From contig JAFWXT010000054.1 of the NCBI GenBank assembly GCA_017522945.1, positions 1 through 35,619 on the forward strand: DNA of 35,619 bases, given 5' to 3'. The DNA is from Clostridia bacterium (GTDB taxonomy: Bacteria; Bacillota; Clostridia; Christensenellales; Borkfalkiaceae). The translations under genes and the position numbers were made by a program. Below are positions 8,092 through 16,220 of the stretch, piece after piece. Positions within the stretch are counted from its first letter, which is position 1. Every line of letters starts with the position of its first letter. The notes beneath the pieces were generated by a model, which saw only the letters and a list, made by a program, of their open reading frames with translations, did no database searches and was not told the DNA's origin.

Positions 8092-8793
8092 ATGGAAACA
8101 AAAAAACAACAAAAAACTAAAAAGAACTTTTTTCAAAAAAATATTTATTATTTCGTTATTGCATTCGTAATGCTTGCGTTTGTTGCCGTTACGGTAGTTT
8201 TATTTGCAACAAACCAAAACACTAACGGTTTACAAACACCTAACGATAATAATGATCTTAACAACCCAAATACTTCGGTTGTATTACCAAACACCGATTC
8301 TTCCTTAACACCCGAGCCAGATGATTCATCCGACAATAAAACACCTGAGCCCGATAAACCAACTCAAACAGTAATTACTTTTATTATGCCCGTTGAAAAC
8401 GCAACTCTTTCTTGTGATTATACAGCAAGCTCAGTAGTTTATAATCAAACGCTAAACGTATATACTGGTCATTTGGCAATTGACTTTAAGGCAGATGCTG
8501 GCACACCAGTGGTTGTTGTATATAATGGTACAATCGAAAGCGTGAACTCATCATATTTAACGGGGACTACTATTACGGTTGATCACGGTAACGGTTTGAA
8601 AACAGTTTACAATAGCGTTGACGCTGTTGAGGGCTTACAGGCAGGAATGAACGTTTCGCAAGGTCAAGTTATTGCGTACGTTAGCGATAATAATCGCCAA
8701 GAATATAAAGATGGTGCACACCTTCACTTTGAAGTGTTAGAAAATGGCGAAAAGGTATCTCCTTATAAGTATCTTACGGTAAGTGAAAAATAA
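8092..8793 (+). CDS. SpoIIQ-like M23 family membrane protein
   Basis: A 233-residue protein with a single membrane anchor (residues about 18-40), a Pro/Asn/Asp-rich linker and an M23 (LytM) domain from about residue 100. Zinc ligands H127 and D131 (GHLAID) and H212 (HLHFEV) are present. The His of the usual TxYxHL motif is replaced: the protein reads TVYNSV. That may mean weak or no peptidase activity, as in some SpoIIQ proteins that serve as a scaffold with SpoIIIAH between mother cell and forespore. AGGAGGT lies 5 nt before the ATG. Length and architecture fit SpoIIQ; a vegetative M23 endopeptidase is the alternative. Confidence 0.7.
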   Translation: METKKQQKTKKNFFQKNIYYFVIAFVMLAFVAVTVVLFATNQNTNGLQTPNDNNDLNNPNTSVVLPNTDSSLTPEPDDSSDNKTPEPDKPTQTVITFIMPVENATLSCDYTASSVVYNQTLNVYTGHLAIDFKADAGTPVVVVYNGTIESVNSSYLTGTTITVDHGNGLKTVYNSVDAVEGLQAGMNVSQGQVIAYVSDNNRQEYKDGAHLHFEVLENGEKVSPYKYLTVSEK

Positions 8794-8877
8794 ATGCGTC
8801 TAAAAAAAAATGAAATTTGTTTATCAATCACTAATTGCGCAGAAGCAAAAATAATTTTTTAAAATAGAATAAACTAA

Positions 8878-8913
8878 ACCGCCTTACAGTAAAATATCGT
8901 AAGGTGGTTTTTT
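8878..8913 (+). terminator. Terminator hairpin touching the next start codon
   Basis: A 10-bp stem ACCGCCTTAC/GTAAGGTGGT followed by a T run that ends at the ATG of the peptidase gene (8914). The 3' arm contains AGGTGG, which is also the only ribosome-site-like sequence for that gene. Confidence 0.65.
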
Positions 8914-10299
8914 ATGAAGAAAATTATTTGTATAAGCCTAATTTTTAGTTTAGTTTTTGCAGTTGGTTGTAAAAAAAGTTCGGTTAAAAAGCAAATTTCT
9001 AATTGTGAAATTATCGTTGAATATCTTGATGGAGCTATAAAGGGGAGCGTTGAATACGAGTATTTTCTTCCTTCAAGGGGGATAAAAAAAGTTATTTTTA
9101 ATCTATATCCAAACGCTTTTAAAGAATATGAGGGCTGTTTTACGATTAAAAAAGTTAGCGTTGATAAAAATGATGTGGAGTGGCAGTATATAGGCGAAAC
9201 AAGTCAGTTTTTATCAATTGAGTTGCCCAAAAGGGCGGATAGCGCGGAAAAAATAAAAATTTTTATAGAATTTGAATGCATTTTAAAAGAATGTAAGCAA
9301 AGGCTTGGAATAGCAGGTGACGTTGTTAATATTGCTTTTTTTTATCCTATACCTTGTGCTTTTAACAATGGAGAATATTTAATGCAACCCTATTTAGAAA
9401 TAGGCGACCCATTTTGCTTAGATTTTTATAATTTCGATATTACCTTCACGTTGCCTTCTGTTTTTACTATTGCAAGCGGTGTAACGGTGAAAGGTATTGA
9501 TATTTTAGGCGAAAAAACAACCTACTTTTGTAATTTAAAAAACGCTACTAATTTTGCTTGCAGTTTAAGTGAAAAGTATCATGTCGTTAGCAAAAAGTGG
9601 GGCGATAAGCGTGTAAACTACTATTTCACACAAGATGAAGCGCCCGAGAGTAAACTTGAGTTAATAATAAATGCTCTTGATTATTTCAACGAAAAAATAG
9701 GCTCTTATGCATACGATAACTTTAGCGTTGCAACAAGCGATTATTTATTAAACGGAATGGAATATAGTGCGTTTTGTGTTATAAAAAACGGATTAAACAA
9801 TATAAATTTTGAAAACGCCGTCGTGCATGAAATTGCTCATCAATGGATTGGTCAGGCGGTTTGCTTTAACGAGTACGAAAGCGGTTATTTTGACGAAGGG
9901 TTGACTGAATTTTTAACCGCCCTTTATTTAGCGGATACTAAAAAGGAAGGCTTGGAAAAAAGAATTAATTATGCTAAAATATTGTTTAACACTTTTGTTA
10001 GTGAACAATGTAAAAAGGATAAAAATTACAAATCGGTTATAAAAAAGGGCTTAAATGAATTTTGTGACGAAATGGAATATCAAATTTTAGCCTATGAAAA
10101 AGGATTTTTATTTTTTAATCATTTAAATGATAAATTAAACGGTGAATTATTAAAGTACCTAACAGCGTTTTATAAAAAACATATTTTCGAGCGTGTAAAC
10201 GAAGATGATTTTATTAATGTTTTTAAATCAAAGAAAAAAAGTGTGAAAGCAGAATTTGATAAAATAGTTTTCTTCGGGGATAACTATTTCGTTGCGTAA
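8914..10299 (+). CDS. M1-type (gluzincin) metallopeptidase lipoprotein
   Basis: A 461-residue lipoprotein: signal peptide with lipobox FAVGC (C19), then a beta-rich N-terminal domain and a catalytic domain. HEIAH (H305, E306, H309) is followed exactly 18 residues later by E328 in FDEGLTEF, the M1 zinc signature. GMEYSAF near residue 283 stands where M1 aminopeptidases have GAMEN. It is therefore a surface-tethered aminopeptidase-like enzyme, shorter than classical M1 proteins (no C-terminal HEAT domain). It follows the SpoIIQ-like gene but is separated by a terminator, so co-expression is uncertain. The substrate is unknown. Confidence 0.82.
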   Translation: MKKIICISLIFSLVFAVGCKKSSVKKQISNCEIIVEYLDGAIKGSVEYEYFLPSRGIKKVIFNLYPNAFKEYEGCFTIKKVSVDKNDVEWQYIGETSQFLSIELPKRADSAEKIKIFIEFECILKECKQRLGIAGDVVNIAFFYPIPCAFNNGEYLMQPYLEIGDPFCLDFYNFDITFTLPSVFTIASGVTVKGIDILGEKTTYFCNLKNATNFACSLSEKYHVVSKKWGDKRVNYYFTQDEAPESKLELIINALDYFNEKIGSYAYDNFSVATSDYLLNGMEYSAFCVIKNGLNNINFENAVVHEIAHQWIGQAVCFNEYESGYFDEGLTEFLTALYLADTKKEGLEKRINYAKILFNTFVSEQCKKDKNYKSVIKKGLNEFCDEMEYQILAYEKGFLFFNHLNDKLNGELLKYLTAFYKKHIFERVNEDDFINVFKSKKKSVKAEFDKIVFFGDNYFVA

Positions 10300-10320
10300 T
10301 ATTAAAAAAAGTGTTATAAT
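10292..10320 (+). promoter_or_regulatory. Promoter of fmdB-like gene
   Basis: TTGCGT (inside the end of the peptidase gene), 17-bp spacer, TATAAT at 10315-10320. Confidence 0.55.
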
Positions 10321-10340
10321 TAAAACAATAGATAAAGGTT

Positions 10341-10375
10341 AAAAGTGGCGTTTAAAAGCATATACGCCTACTTTT
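10341..10375 (+). promoter_or_regulatory. Hairpin directly before the fmdB ribosome site
   Basis: An 11-bp stem AAAAGTGGCGT/ACGCC-ACTTTT with one bulged T ends immediately before AGGAG. It has no U run, so it is not a terminator; it may protect the message or affect ribosome loading. Function unknown. Confidence 0.35.
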
Positions 10376-10385
10376 AGGAGATATT

Positions 10386-10583
10386 ATGCCAGTATTTGAT
10401 TATGTTTGCCCAAATTGCAAACAAAAAAGCGAGCGATTTGTTAAAAGTGCTGAAAGTTTACCAAAATGTAAAAACTGCGGAAGTGAAATGGTTCGTTGTT
10501 TTAGTGGAAAAATGTATGGAGCAACTGGGCAACAAAGCGGGGGTTGCTTAGGAAATTGTGCAACTTGTAATAAATGCAAGTAA
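10386..10583 (+). CDS. FmdB-family zinc ribbon protein
   Basis: A 65-residue small protein starting MPVFDYVCPNC, the hallmark of the FmdB/CxxC_CxxC_SSSS regulatory-protein family. It has a treble-clef-like zinc ribbon (CPNC at residues 9-12, CKNC at 32-35) and then a Gly/Cys-rich tail with CLGNCATCNKC that could hold a second metal. The family is common but its role is not established; an old link to formamidase regulation gave the name. AGGAG sits 5 nt before ATG. Confidence 0.85.
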   Translation: MPVFDYVCPNCKQKSERFVKSAESLPKCKNCGSEMVRCFSGKMYGATGQQSGGCLGNCATCNKCK

Positions 10584-10630
10584 ACTATTTTGATTAAAAT
10601 TTGAATAAAAAATGCATAACTAAGTTGAGT

Positions 10631-10664
10631 TTACTGCGCCAGGGAAAACGGCGCGGTAATTTTA
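10631..10664 (+). terminator. Terminator of fmdB-like gene
   Basis: A 10-bp GC-rich stem TTACTGCGCC/GGCGCGGTAA (one G-U) followed by TTTTATTT. Confidence 0.75.
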
Positions 10665-10698
10665 TTTACATAATATGCTTTATTAAAGCGAAAAATCG

Positions 10699-10727
10699 TT
10701 GACAAACCGAAGTTAAAATGTTAAAAT
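10699..10727 (+). promoter_or_regulatory. SigA promoter of LRR lipoprotein
   Basis: TTGACA (10699-10704), 17-bp spacer, TAAAAT (10722-10727). Confidence 0.75.
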
Positions 10728-10781
10728 ATACGAAGTATTTTTTATCAAATGGGTTATTACGCTCTTTTTGAGGAGATTTTT

Positions 10782-11936
10782 ATGAAATTATTTAAAAACC
10801 TTTTAGCTTTATTAGTAGCTCTTACTTGCATATTTGCAGTTGTTGCTTGTGACAATGGCGAAACAAGTGAAGAACTTGACACAACGAAACACGGTTGGGC
10901 TTATGAATACGAAATTGAAGAAGCTTCTGATGAAAACGATAACAAATCGTACGTTGTTATTACAGGATTATTCCTTGCCGACGGTGAAAAGTTTGCCGTA
11001 AGTGAAGGTGTTTATGAATCTATTGGCGTAAATATTGGAACTGAAATTAAAGTTCCTGTTTACGACAAAAAGACTAAAAAAGAAGTTTACGAAAACGATA
11101 ATTTAAAAACCGAAACACTTGCTCTTGGCGAAGATTACGCAGGTTTTAAAATTGCCGATGCAGCTTTTGCAAGTCAACTTATTATCAACAAAGTTACCTT
11201 AGGTGAAAAGGTTGTTGAAGTTGGTTCAGGCGCATTTGCAGGTTGTTCAAACATTGAAGAAATGACTCTTTCTTTCGTTGGTGCAACTGCTGGTGAAAAT
11301 CTAAACCAAAAGAAATTATTTGCATACCTTTTCGGTGCTTCTGAAGCTTCAAATTGTACTTCAGTTACTTGCAAATATAACGAATCTGGAAGTGCAACTT
11401 ACTACGTTCCAAACGCTTTAAAGAAGGTTACGGTTAACGCTCAAGGCACACAATTAGGGGCATACGCATTTAACGGTTTATCAACTTTAGAAAACATCGT
11501 TATCAACGGCGCTCTTACTTCTATCGGTAACTACGCTTTCGAAGGTTGTAGCTCAGCTTATAACGTAACAATCCCTGCTACTGTTGAAACACTTGGCAAG
11601 GGCGCGTTTAAAAACTGTGCAAAACTTATTAACTTTGAATTCCCAACTGCTTTAACAACTATTTATCAAGAAGCATTTTACGGTTGTTCAAGATTAGGTT
11701 ACGGAAAGAATACTGTTGTTGACCTTGCAAACGTAACTCACGTTTATGATAAAGCTTTTTATAACTGCGGTTCAATTTCTTCAGTTAACCTTGCAAACGT
11801 AGAAGTAATCGGCGAAAGCGCATTCTATTCTTGTGCATCGCTTGAAACTGTTGCATTAAATCCTAACTTTGATGGCAAAAATGAAGGTGTTAACGCATTT
11901 GGCAAAACACCTTATGACGAATCAAAAAACTCATAA
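10782..11936 (+). CDS. BspA-like leucine-rich-repeat lipoprotein
   Basis: A 384-residue surface lipoprotein. The signal peptide has lipobox AVVAC (C23) and is followed by an acidic linker. Residues about 105-370 carry LRR_5 (BspA/TpLRR) repeats of about 23 residues of the type VGSGAFAGCSNIEEMTL and IGNYAFEGCSSAYNVTIP, each turn marked by A-F-x-x-C. BspA-like proteins bind host or bacterial surface partners; the ligand here is unknown. I chose ATG 10782 because AGGAG is 6 nt upstream and the lipobox then lies at a normal distance; ATG 10749 is in frame but has no ribosome site. Confidence 0.85.
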   Translation: MKLFKNLLALLVALTCIFAVVACDNGETSEELDTTKHGWAYEYEIEEASDENDNKSYVVITGLFLADGEKFAVSEGVYESIGVNIGTEIKVPVYDKKTKKEVYENDNLKTETLALGEDYAGFKIADAAFASQLIINKVTLGEKVVEVGSGAFAGCSNIEEMTLSFVGATAGENLNQKKLFAYLFGASEASNCTSVTCKYNESGSATYYVPNALKKVTVNAQGTQLGAYAFNGLSTLENIVINGALTSIGNYAFEGCSSAYNVTIPATVETLGKGAFKNCAKLINFEFPTALTTIYQEAFYGCSRLGYGKNTVVDLANVTHVYDKAFYNCGSISSVNLANVEVIGESAFYSCASLETVALNPNFDGKNEGVNAFGKTPYDESKNS

Positions 11937-11973
11937 TAATTGCTAAATTTTAAATATTATATAATATGATAAC

Positions 11974-12008
11974 AAACGGTGCGAAATAAATCGTGCCGTT
12001 TTTATTTT
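11974..12008 (+). terminator. Terminator of LRR lipoprotein
   Basis: ACGGTGCGA/TCGTGCCGT stem with two G-U pairs followed by T-rich sequence. Confidence 0.65.
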
Positions 12009-12037
12009 TTGTTCCGCCATTTTTATTAAACAAAGGT

Positions 12038-12095
12038 TGCATTTTTATTAAAAAATTGCATAAATAATGCATATTTTATAAATATTATGCATAAA
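12038..12095 (+). promoter_or_regulatory. Cluster of TGCAT palindromes, candidate operator
   Basis: TTGCATTTTTATTA (12038-12051), the near-palindrome TTGCATAAATAATGCAT (12056-12072) and TTATGCATAA (12085-12094) lie 50-100 bp upstream of the ABC-transporter promoter. Regular spacing and symmetry suggest sites for a dimeric regulator. They loosely resemble ARG boxes (TGAATnnnnATTCA), but the spacer is one base longer and A is replaced by C, so the regulator is unassigned. Confidence 0.4.
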
Positions 12096-12139
12096 AACAA
12101 TTTTTTTTCAAAAAAAATAGAATAAGTATGCAAAAATGT

Positions 12140-12168
12140 TTGACAATATTTATTTAATGTACTATAAT
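12140..12168 (+). promoter_or_regulatory. Consensus SigA promoter of the ABC operon
   Basis: TTGACA (12140-12145), 17-bp spacer and TATAAT (12163-12168), a perfect match to consensus. Confidence 0.88.
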
Positions 12169-12211
12169 AACTTCACGCTTAAAGAAAAAACAAGATTTTT
12201 TGGAGAAAGAT

Positions 12212-13024
12212 ATGAAAAAACTTACTATTTTATTATTAACAGTAGTTCTTACGTTTAGCGCATTATTTAGTTTTGTTGGTTGCAACTCAACTAAGTACGT
12301 AGCGAATGCTATTGGTGGAATTGAAGTTGAACAATTTGGTTTTGTAGTTGGAAAAAATGCATCAAAGAAAACCGAAATTTTAAATGCTATGAATAAAGTT
12401 ATTGAAGAAACGGATATTGAAGCAGCAGTTGCTTACTATATAGCAGTTTACAAAGATGAAACCCCAACAAACTCTTTACAATTTGCTAATCTTAGCGATA
12501 ATACAGGTGGCACTTTAAACGTTTACACTTGTTCAGGTTTTGAACCATACGAATTTTTTAACGAAGATGGCGACGTTATAGGTGTTGACATATATCTTAT
12601 GGAACTTGTGTGTGAAGAGCTTAATATGAAAATAAACGTAGTTGATATGGACTTCGATGCTATTTGTGGTAAAATTGCTACTGAAGATAATGCAGTAGGC
12701 GCTGCCGGTATTACTATTTTAGAAGATCGCAAAGAAACACTTGCATTTTCTAATCCTTATTATAGTTCAGTTCAATGCATAATTAGTAAGGAATCTGAAG
12801 GCTTTACCTCTCTTGAAAATCTTAAAGGTAAAAAGATTGGAGCTCAAAAGGGAACAACAGGTGCTATGATGGTTGAAGAAGCTATTGCTTCAGGCGTATT
12901 AAAAGGTTCAGGCGCAGAACTTGTTGAATACGACACAGGCGCGATTGCTTACGCAGCATTAAAGGCAGGTAGAATCGACATTATCGTTATCGATGAACTT
13001 CCAGCACAAAAACTTGTTAGATAA
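12212..13024 (+). CDS. Amino-acid ABC transporter binding lipoprotein, apparently circularly permuted
   Basis: A 270-residue SBP_bac_3-type solute-binding lipoprotein (lipobox SFVGC, C24). The usual order is rearranged. Residues 98-270 match the first two thirds of the fold: LNVYTCSGFEPYEFFNEDG, VGAAGITILEDRKETLAFSNPYY, LKGKKIGAQKGTTG and finally LKAGRIDIIVIDELPAQ. The protein then stops, where a normal family member continues with the hinge strand and last lobe. That missing part, FGFVVGKNASKKTEILNAMNKVI..., is instead at the N-terminus (residues about 36-80), joined by a 15-residue linker. Start ATG 12212 has GGAG 6 nt upstream; the in-frame TTG at 12200 is ignored. It probably binds a polar amino acid and feeds the following permease. 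Confidence 0.85.
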   Translation: MKKLTILLLTVVLTFSALFSFVGCNSTKYVANAIGGIEVEQFGFVVGKNASKKTEILNAMNKVIEETDIEAAVAYYIAVYKDETPTNSLQFANLSDNTGGTLNVYTCSGFEPYEFFNEDGDVIGVDIYLMELVCEELNMKINVVDMDFDAICGKIATEDNAVGAAGITILEDRKETLAFSNPYYSSVQCIISKESEGFTSLENLKGKKIGAQKGTTGAMMVEEAIASGVLKGSGAELVEYDTGAIAYAALKAGRIDIIVIDELPAQKLVR

Positions 13025-13041
13025 TAAAAAAAATATAAAAA

Positions 13042-13069
13042 AGAGCAGGGCTTTTATAACCCTGCTTTT
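13042..13069 (+). terminator. Weak intra-operon terminator
   Basis: AGCAGGG/CCCTGCT stem with only four Ts after it, between binding protein and permease. Partial termination here would make more binding protein than channel, a common arrangement. Confidence 0.6.
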
Positions 13070-13094
13070 CAGTGTGTTAAAAAGGATTTAATTT

Positions 13095-13769
13095 ATGGAT
13101 TTGTTTTATGAAGCATTAATATATCAAAACAGATGGACCTGGTATTTAGAAGGTATAGGCAAAACCCTTTTAATTTCATTAGGTGCAGTTGCGATAGGTG
13201 TTGTAATCGGTGTAATAGTGGCCCTTATAAAATACGTTAATAAAAAATACGGCTCGTTTAAGGTGGCATCAAAAATTTGCGATATCTACTTAACTATTTT
13301 TCGTGGAACGCCAGTTTACGTGCAACTTTTAATTATGTACTTAGTAGTTCTTTTCTTTGTTAACGATATATGGGTTGCAATAATAACTTTTGGTATTAAC
13401 TCGGGCGCTTACGTTGCCGAAATTTTTCGTGGTGGCTTAGAAGCGGTTGATGACGGGCAGTTAGAGGCAGGGGCATCACTTGGTCTTAGCAAATTTCAAG
13501 TAATGGTAAGTATAGTTTTACCGCAAGGATTTCGTCATGCCTTACCGTCGCTTTGTAACGAGTTTATTGCGCTTGTAAAAGAAACTTCAATCGTGGGCGC
13601 TATTGGTGTTAAAGATATTACAAAAATAGCAGCGAATATAGTAACAAAAACGGGTGAGGCATTTGTGCCATATATAGTTTCGGCAATTATTTATTTAGTT
13701 ATAGTTATAATTCTAACGCAGTTATTAAAATTAATTGAAAGGAGACTTGCAAAAAGTGACAAAAATTAA
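13095..13769 (+). CDS. Polar amino-acid ABC transporter permease (HisM/GlnP type)
   Basis: A 224-residue inner-membrane subunit with about five helices. [21 protein letters not shown] forms an early helix, [15 protein letters not shown] is the typical HisM/GlnP opening and [18 protein letters not shown] follows. The ATPase-docking EAA loop is [24 protein letters not shown], and [18 protein letters not shown] completes the family pattern. It has the usual length for the family and is encoded once, so it probably acts as a homodimer. AAGGA precedes ATG 13095, and the end overlaps the ATPase start. Confidence 0.92.
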   Translation: MDLFYEALIYQNRWTWYLEGIGKTLLISLGAVAIGVVIGVIVALIKYVNKKYGSFKVASKICDIYLTIFRGTPVYVQLLIMYLVVLFFVNDIWVAIITFGINSGAYVAEIFRGGLEAVDDGQLEAGASLGLSKFQVMVSIVLPQGFRHALPSLCNEFIALVKETSIVGAIGVKDITKIAANIVTKTGEAFVPYIVSAIIYLVIVIILTQLLKLIERRLAKSDKN

Positions 13770-14718
13770 AAATCAACCGCAAACGGCAAGCCATTCCGTA
13801 GAGCGCAAAGATATAAAGATAGGCGAAATTTTAATAGAAGTTAAAGACCTTTGTAAGCAGTTTGAAGATACTCAGGTTTTGCAAGGTGTAAATCTACAAA
13901 TTAAAAAGGGTGACGTGGTGGCGGTGGTAGGCCCTTCGGGGTGCGGTAAATCAACCTTACTTCGTTGTTTAAACTTACTTGAGAAGCCAACTGCTGGAAC
14001 TATCACTATTGAAGGGGATAATATATTTAATAGTTATAGTATTTACGAAAAACAAAAGCTTAACGATATTAACAAGCAAATCAAACTTTTAAAAAAGCAA
14101 AAACAAAAAGTAAGCAGTGAAATTCTTGATGAATACGTTGCCCAAAAAGAAAAATATTTAAGTCTTTTAAAAGAAGAAAAACAAACGGATAAAGAAATTG
14201 CAAAAACGCTTAATAAGCACCGTGAAAAGGTTGGTATGGTTTTTCAACAGTTCAATCTTTTTCCGCATATGACTATTATGCAAAATATAACCTTTGCTCC
14301 CGTAAAACTTAAAAAACTTGAACTCGCAGCGGCGCAAGAAAAAGGGCTTGAACTTCTTAAAAAGGTAGGGCTTAGCGAGCGTGCAAACGATTATCCGTCG
14401 GCATTATCTGGCGGACAAAAGCAAAGGGTAGCAATAGTTCGCGCGCTACTTATGAATCCCGACGTAATATTATTTGACGAGCCCACTTCAGCGCTTGACC
14501 CCGAAATGGTAGGTGAAGTTTTATCGGTTATGAGTGATTTAGCAAAAGATGGAATGACTATGATGGTTGTTACGCACGAAATGGGATTTGCTCGCGAAGT
14601 TGCAAATAGGGTTGTATTTATCGACGAAGGTAAAATAGTTGAAGATTCTGCTCCACAAGAATTTTTTAATAATCCAAAAAACGCGCGTTTGAAAGAATTT
14701 CTTTCTAAAGTATTATAA
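13756..14718 (+). CDS. Amino-acid ABC transporter ATPase (GlnQ type) with inserted charged helices
   Basis: A 320-residue ATPase subunit; GlnQ proteins are usually about 240-250. Walker A is GPSGCGKS (residues 59-66), the Q-loop [10 protein letters not shown], the signature LSGGQKQRV, Walker [13 protein letters not shown] and the switch His in THEMGFARE. Between Walker A and the Q-loop, residues about 93-155 form a Lys/Gln/Glu-rich stretch predicted as a helical hairpin or coiled coil; most homologues have about 15 residues there. There is also a 25-residue N-terminal extension. I chose GTG 13756 (AAAGGAG 11 nt upstream); TTG 13735 and TTG 13747 are alternatives. It overlaps the permease by 14 bp. 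Confidence 0.9.
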   Translation: MTKIKNQPQTASHSVERKDIKIGEILIEVKDLCKQFEDTQVLQGVNLQIKKGDVVAVVGPSGCGKSTLLRCLNLLEKPTAGTITIEGDNIFNSYSIYEKQKLNDINKQIKLLKKQKQKVSSEILDEYVAQKEKYLSLLKEEKQTDKEIAKTLNKHREKVGMVFQQFNLFPHMTIMQNITFAPVKLKKLELAAAQEKGLELLKKVGLSERANDYPSALSGGQKQRVAIVRALLMNPDVILFDEPTSALDPEMVGEVLSVMSDLAKDGMTMMVVTHEMGFAREVANRVVFIDEGKIVEDSAPQEFFNNPKNARLKEFLSKVL

Positions 14719-14734
14719 TAAAATATTTATTTTG

Positions 14735-14763
14735 TTGTAATTTAATAATAATCGTGATATAAT
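14735..14763 (+). promoter_or_regulatory. Promoter of the acyltransferase gene
   Basis: TTGTAA (14735-14740), 17-bp spacer, TATAAT (14758-14763), giving a leader of about 130 nt. The leader also holds an imperfect hairpin at about 14845-14885 (GCGATATC... / ...GATAGCGC). Confidence 0.65.
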
Positions 14764-14765
14764 AA

Positions 14766-14805
14766 AGCCGTAAATATGCTTTTAAAGTGTGTTTACGGCT
14801 AATTT
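14766..14805 (+). terminator. Hairpin after ABC operon / at 5' end of next message
   Basis: AGCCGTAAA/TTTACGGCT (14766-14774, 14792-14800) followed by AATTT. It lies just past the next promoter's -10, so it can act as a weak terminator for the ABC operon or as a 5' hairpin of the acyltransferase message. Confidence 0.5.
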
Positions 14806-14898
14806 ATTGCTTAAAATGCAAGCCTATAAAATTATAAGAAGGGGCGATATCGTTAACAACGGTTTATCGATTGTTGTGATAGCGCAAAAAGAAGGAAG

Positions 14899-16158
14899 AT
14901 GAAAACAAAAACTAAAAAAGCAAGCTATGGCCAAGTTATGCAAATGCCAAGGGCAAAGCATAAAAATCCACCAAGACCAAGCAGATTATTCGCAACTATA
15001 ATACGAGTTATGTCGCACTTTGACCTAAAAAAAGTTAAATTTACTTGCGATAATCAGGCAAAAGAAACGCTTAAAAAGGGCCCTTGTTTAATTTTAATGA
15101 ACCATTCAAGTTTTATCGACCTTGAAATTGCTTCAAAAATAATTTATCCAAGACCGTATAATATCGTTTGCACATCCGACGGGTTTGTGGGTAAAGAGTG
15201 GCTTATGCGCGCAATCGGTTGTATTCCAACCCAAAAATTCGTTACCGATTTAACGCTAATTCGTGATATAAAATATGCGCTAAAAAAAGGTAATCACGTG
15301 CTTATGTACCCCGAAGCGAGTTATTCCTTCGATGGCAAAGCAACTCCTTTGCCACGTAAACTTGGCGCGCTTTTAAAGATGTTAAACGTTCCCGTTGTAA
15401 CGGTTATTACCAAGGGCGCGTTTGCACACGACCCACTTTATAACTGCTTGCAAAAACGCAAAGTAAAGGTTAGCGCTAGCGCTAAAGTTTTTGCCAGCGC
15501 CGAAGAAGTACAAAGCCTTGACACCGCGGTTTTAGATAAACGCTTAGATGATGAGTTTTCTTTTGATAACTTTGCATGGCAATACGAAAATAAAATTGAA
15601 ATAACCGAGCCTTTTAGGGCAGACGGTTTAGAGCGTATTTTATACAAATGTCCAAACTGTAAAACCGAAGGCAAAATGGTTGGCAAGGGCATTGAAATCC
15701 TGTGTGAGCATTGTGGTAAACGCCATATATTAAACGTTTACGGTAGGCTTGAGGCGCTTGATGGCGAAACTGTTTTTGCTCATATTCCCGATTGGTATAA
15801 CTGGCAACGCGAATGCGTAAAGGATGAAATTGCAAAGGGTACTTATTTGCTTGATACCGAAGTTGAAATAGGTATGATGGTTAACTATAAGGCTATATAT
15901 ATGGTTGGCTCGGGTAGATTAACGCACGATAACACAGGCTTTACCTTAACTGGTGCTAGCGGCGAGTTAAATTACAAACAGGGCCCACTTTCTTCATACA
16001 GTTTATACGCCGATTATTACTGGTACGAGCTTGGCGATATTATCTGCATAGGTAATAAAGATTGCTTATATTATTGCTTCCCTAAAAAGCAAGGCGTTGT
16101 TTCAAAAACCAGAATAGCCACCGAAGAATTGTTTAAATTAACTAAAAACAGCAGATAA
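14899..16158 (+). CDS. PlsC-type acyltransferase with C-terminal zinc ribbon
   Basis: A 419-residue protein. The N-terminal half is a glycerophosphate/1-acylglycerophosphate acyltransferase domain: the catalytic NHSSFID (H69, D74) and MYPEASYSFDG (about 136-146), which replaces the usual FPEGTRS. Acyltransferases of this class acylate lysophosphatidate or related lipids at the membrane. The C-terminal half is unusual: a four-cysteine zinc ribbon (C251, C254, C269, C272) and then about 140 residues without a recognised fold, rich in aromatic and Gly residues. PlsC is normally about 200-250 residues. GAAGGAAG precedes ATG 14899. It is a single-gene unit. The lipid substrate and the role of the extra half are unknown. 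Confidence 0.75.
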   Translation: MKTKTKKASYGQVMQMPRAKHKNPPRPSRLFATIIRVMSHFDLKKVKFTCDNQAKETLKKGPCLILMNHSSFIDLEIASKIIYPRPYNIVCTSDGFVGKEWLMRAIGCIPTQKFVTDLTLIRDIKYALKKGNHVLMYPEASYSFDGKATPLPRKLGALLKMLNVPVVTVITKGAFAHDPLYNCLQKRKVKVSASAKVFASAEEVQSLDTAVLDKRLDDEFSFDNFAWQYENKIEITEPFRADGLERILYKCPNCKTEGKMVGKGIEILCEHCGKRHILNVYGRLEALDGETVFAHIPDWYNWQRECVKDEIAKGTYLLDTEVEIGMMVNYKAIYMVGSGRLTHDNTGFTLTGASGELNYKQGPLSSYSLYADYYWYELGDIICIGNKDCLYYCFPKKQGVVSKTRIATEELFKLTKNSR

Positions 16159-16220
16159 AAATTTGATTATAAATGTTAAAAATATTTGCCTAATCGTAGA
16201 TTTTCAAAAAGGAAGGTTTT

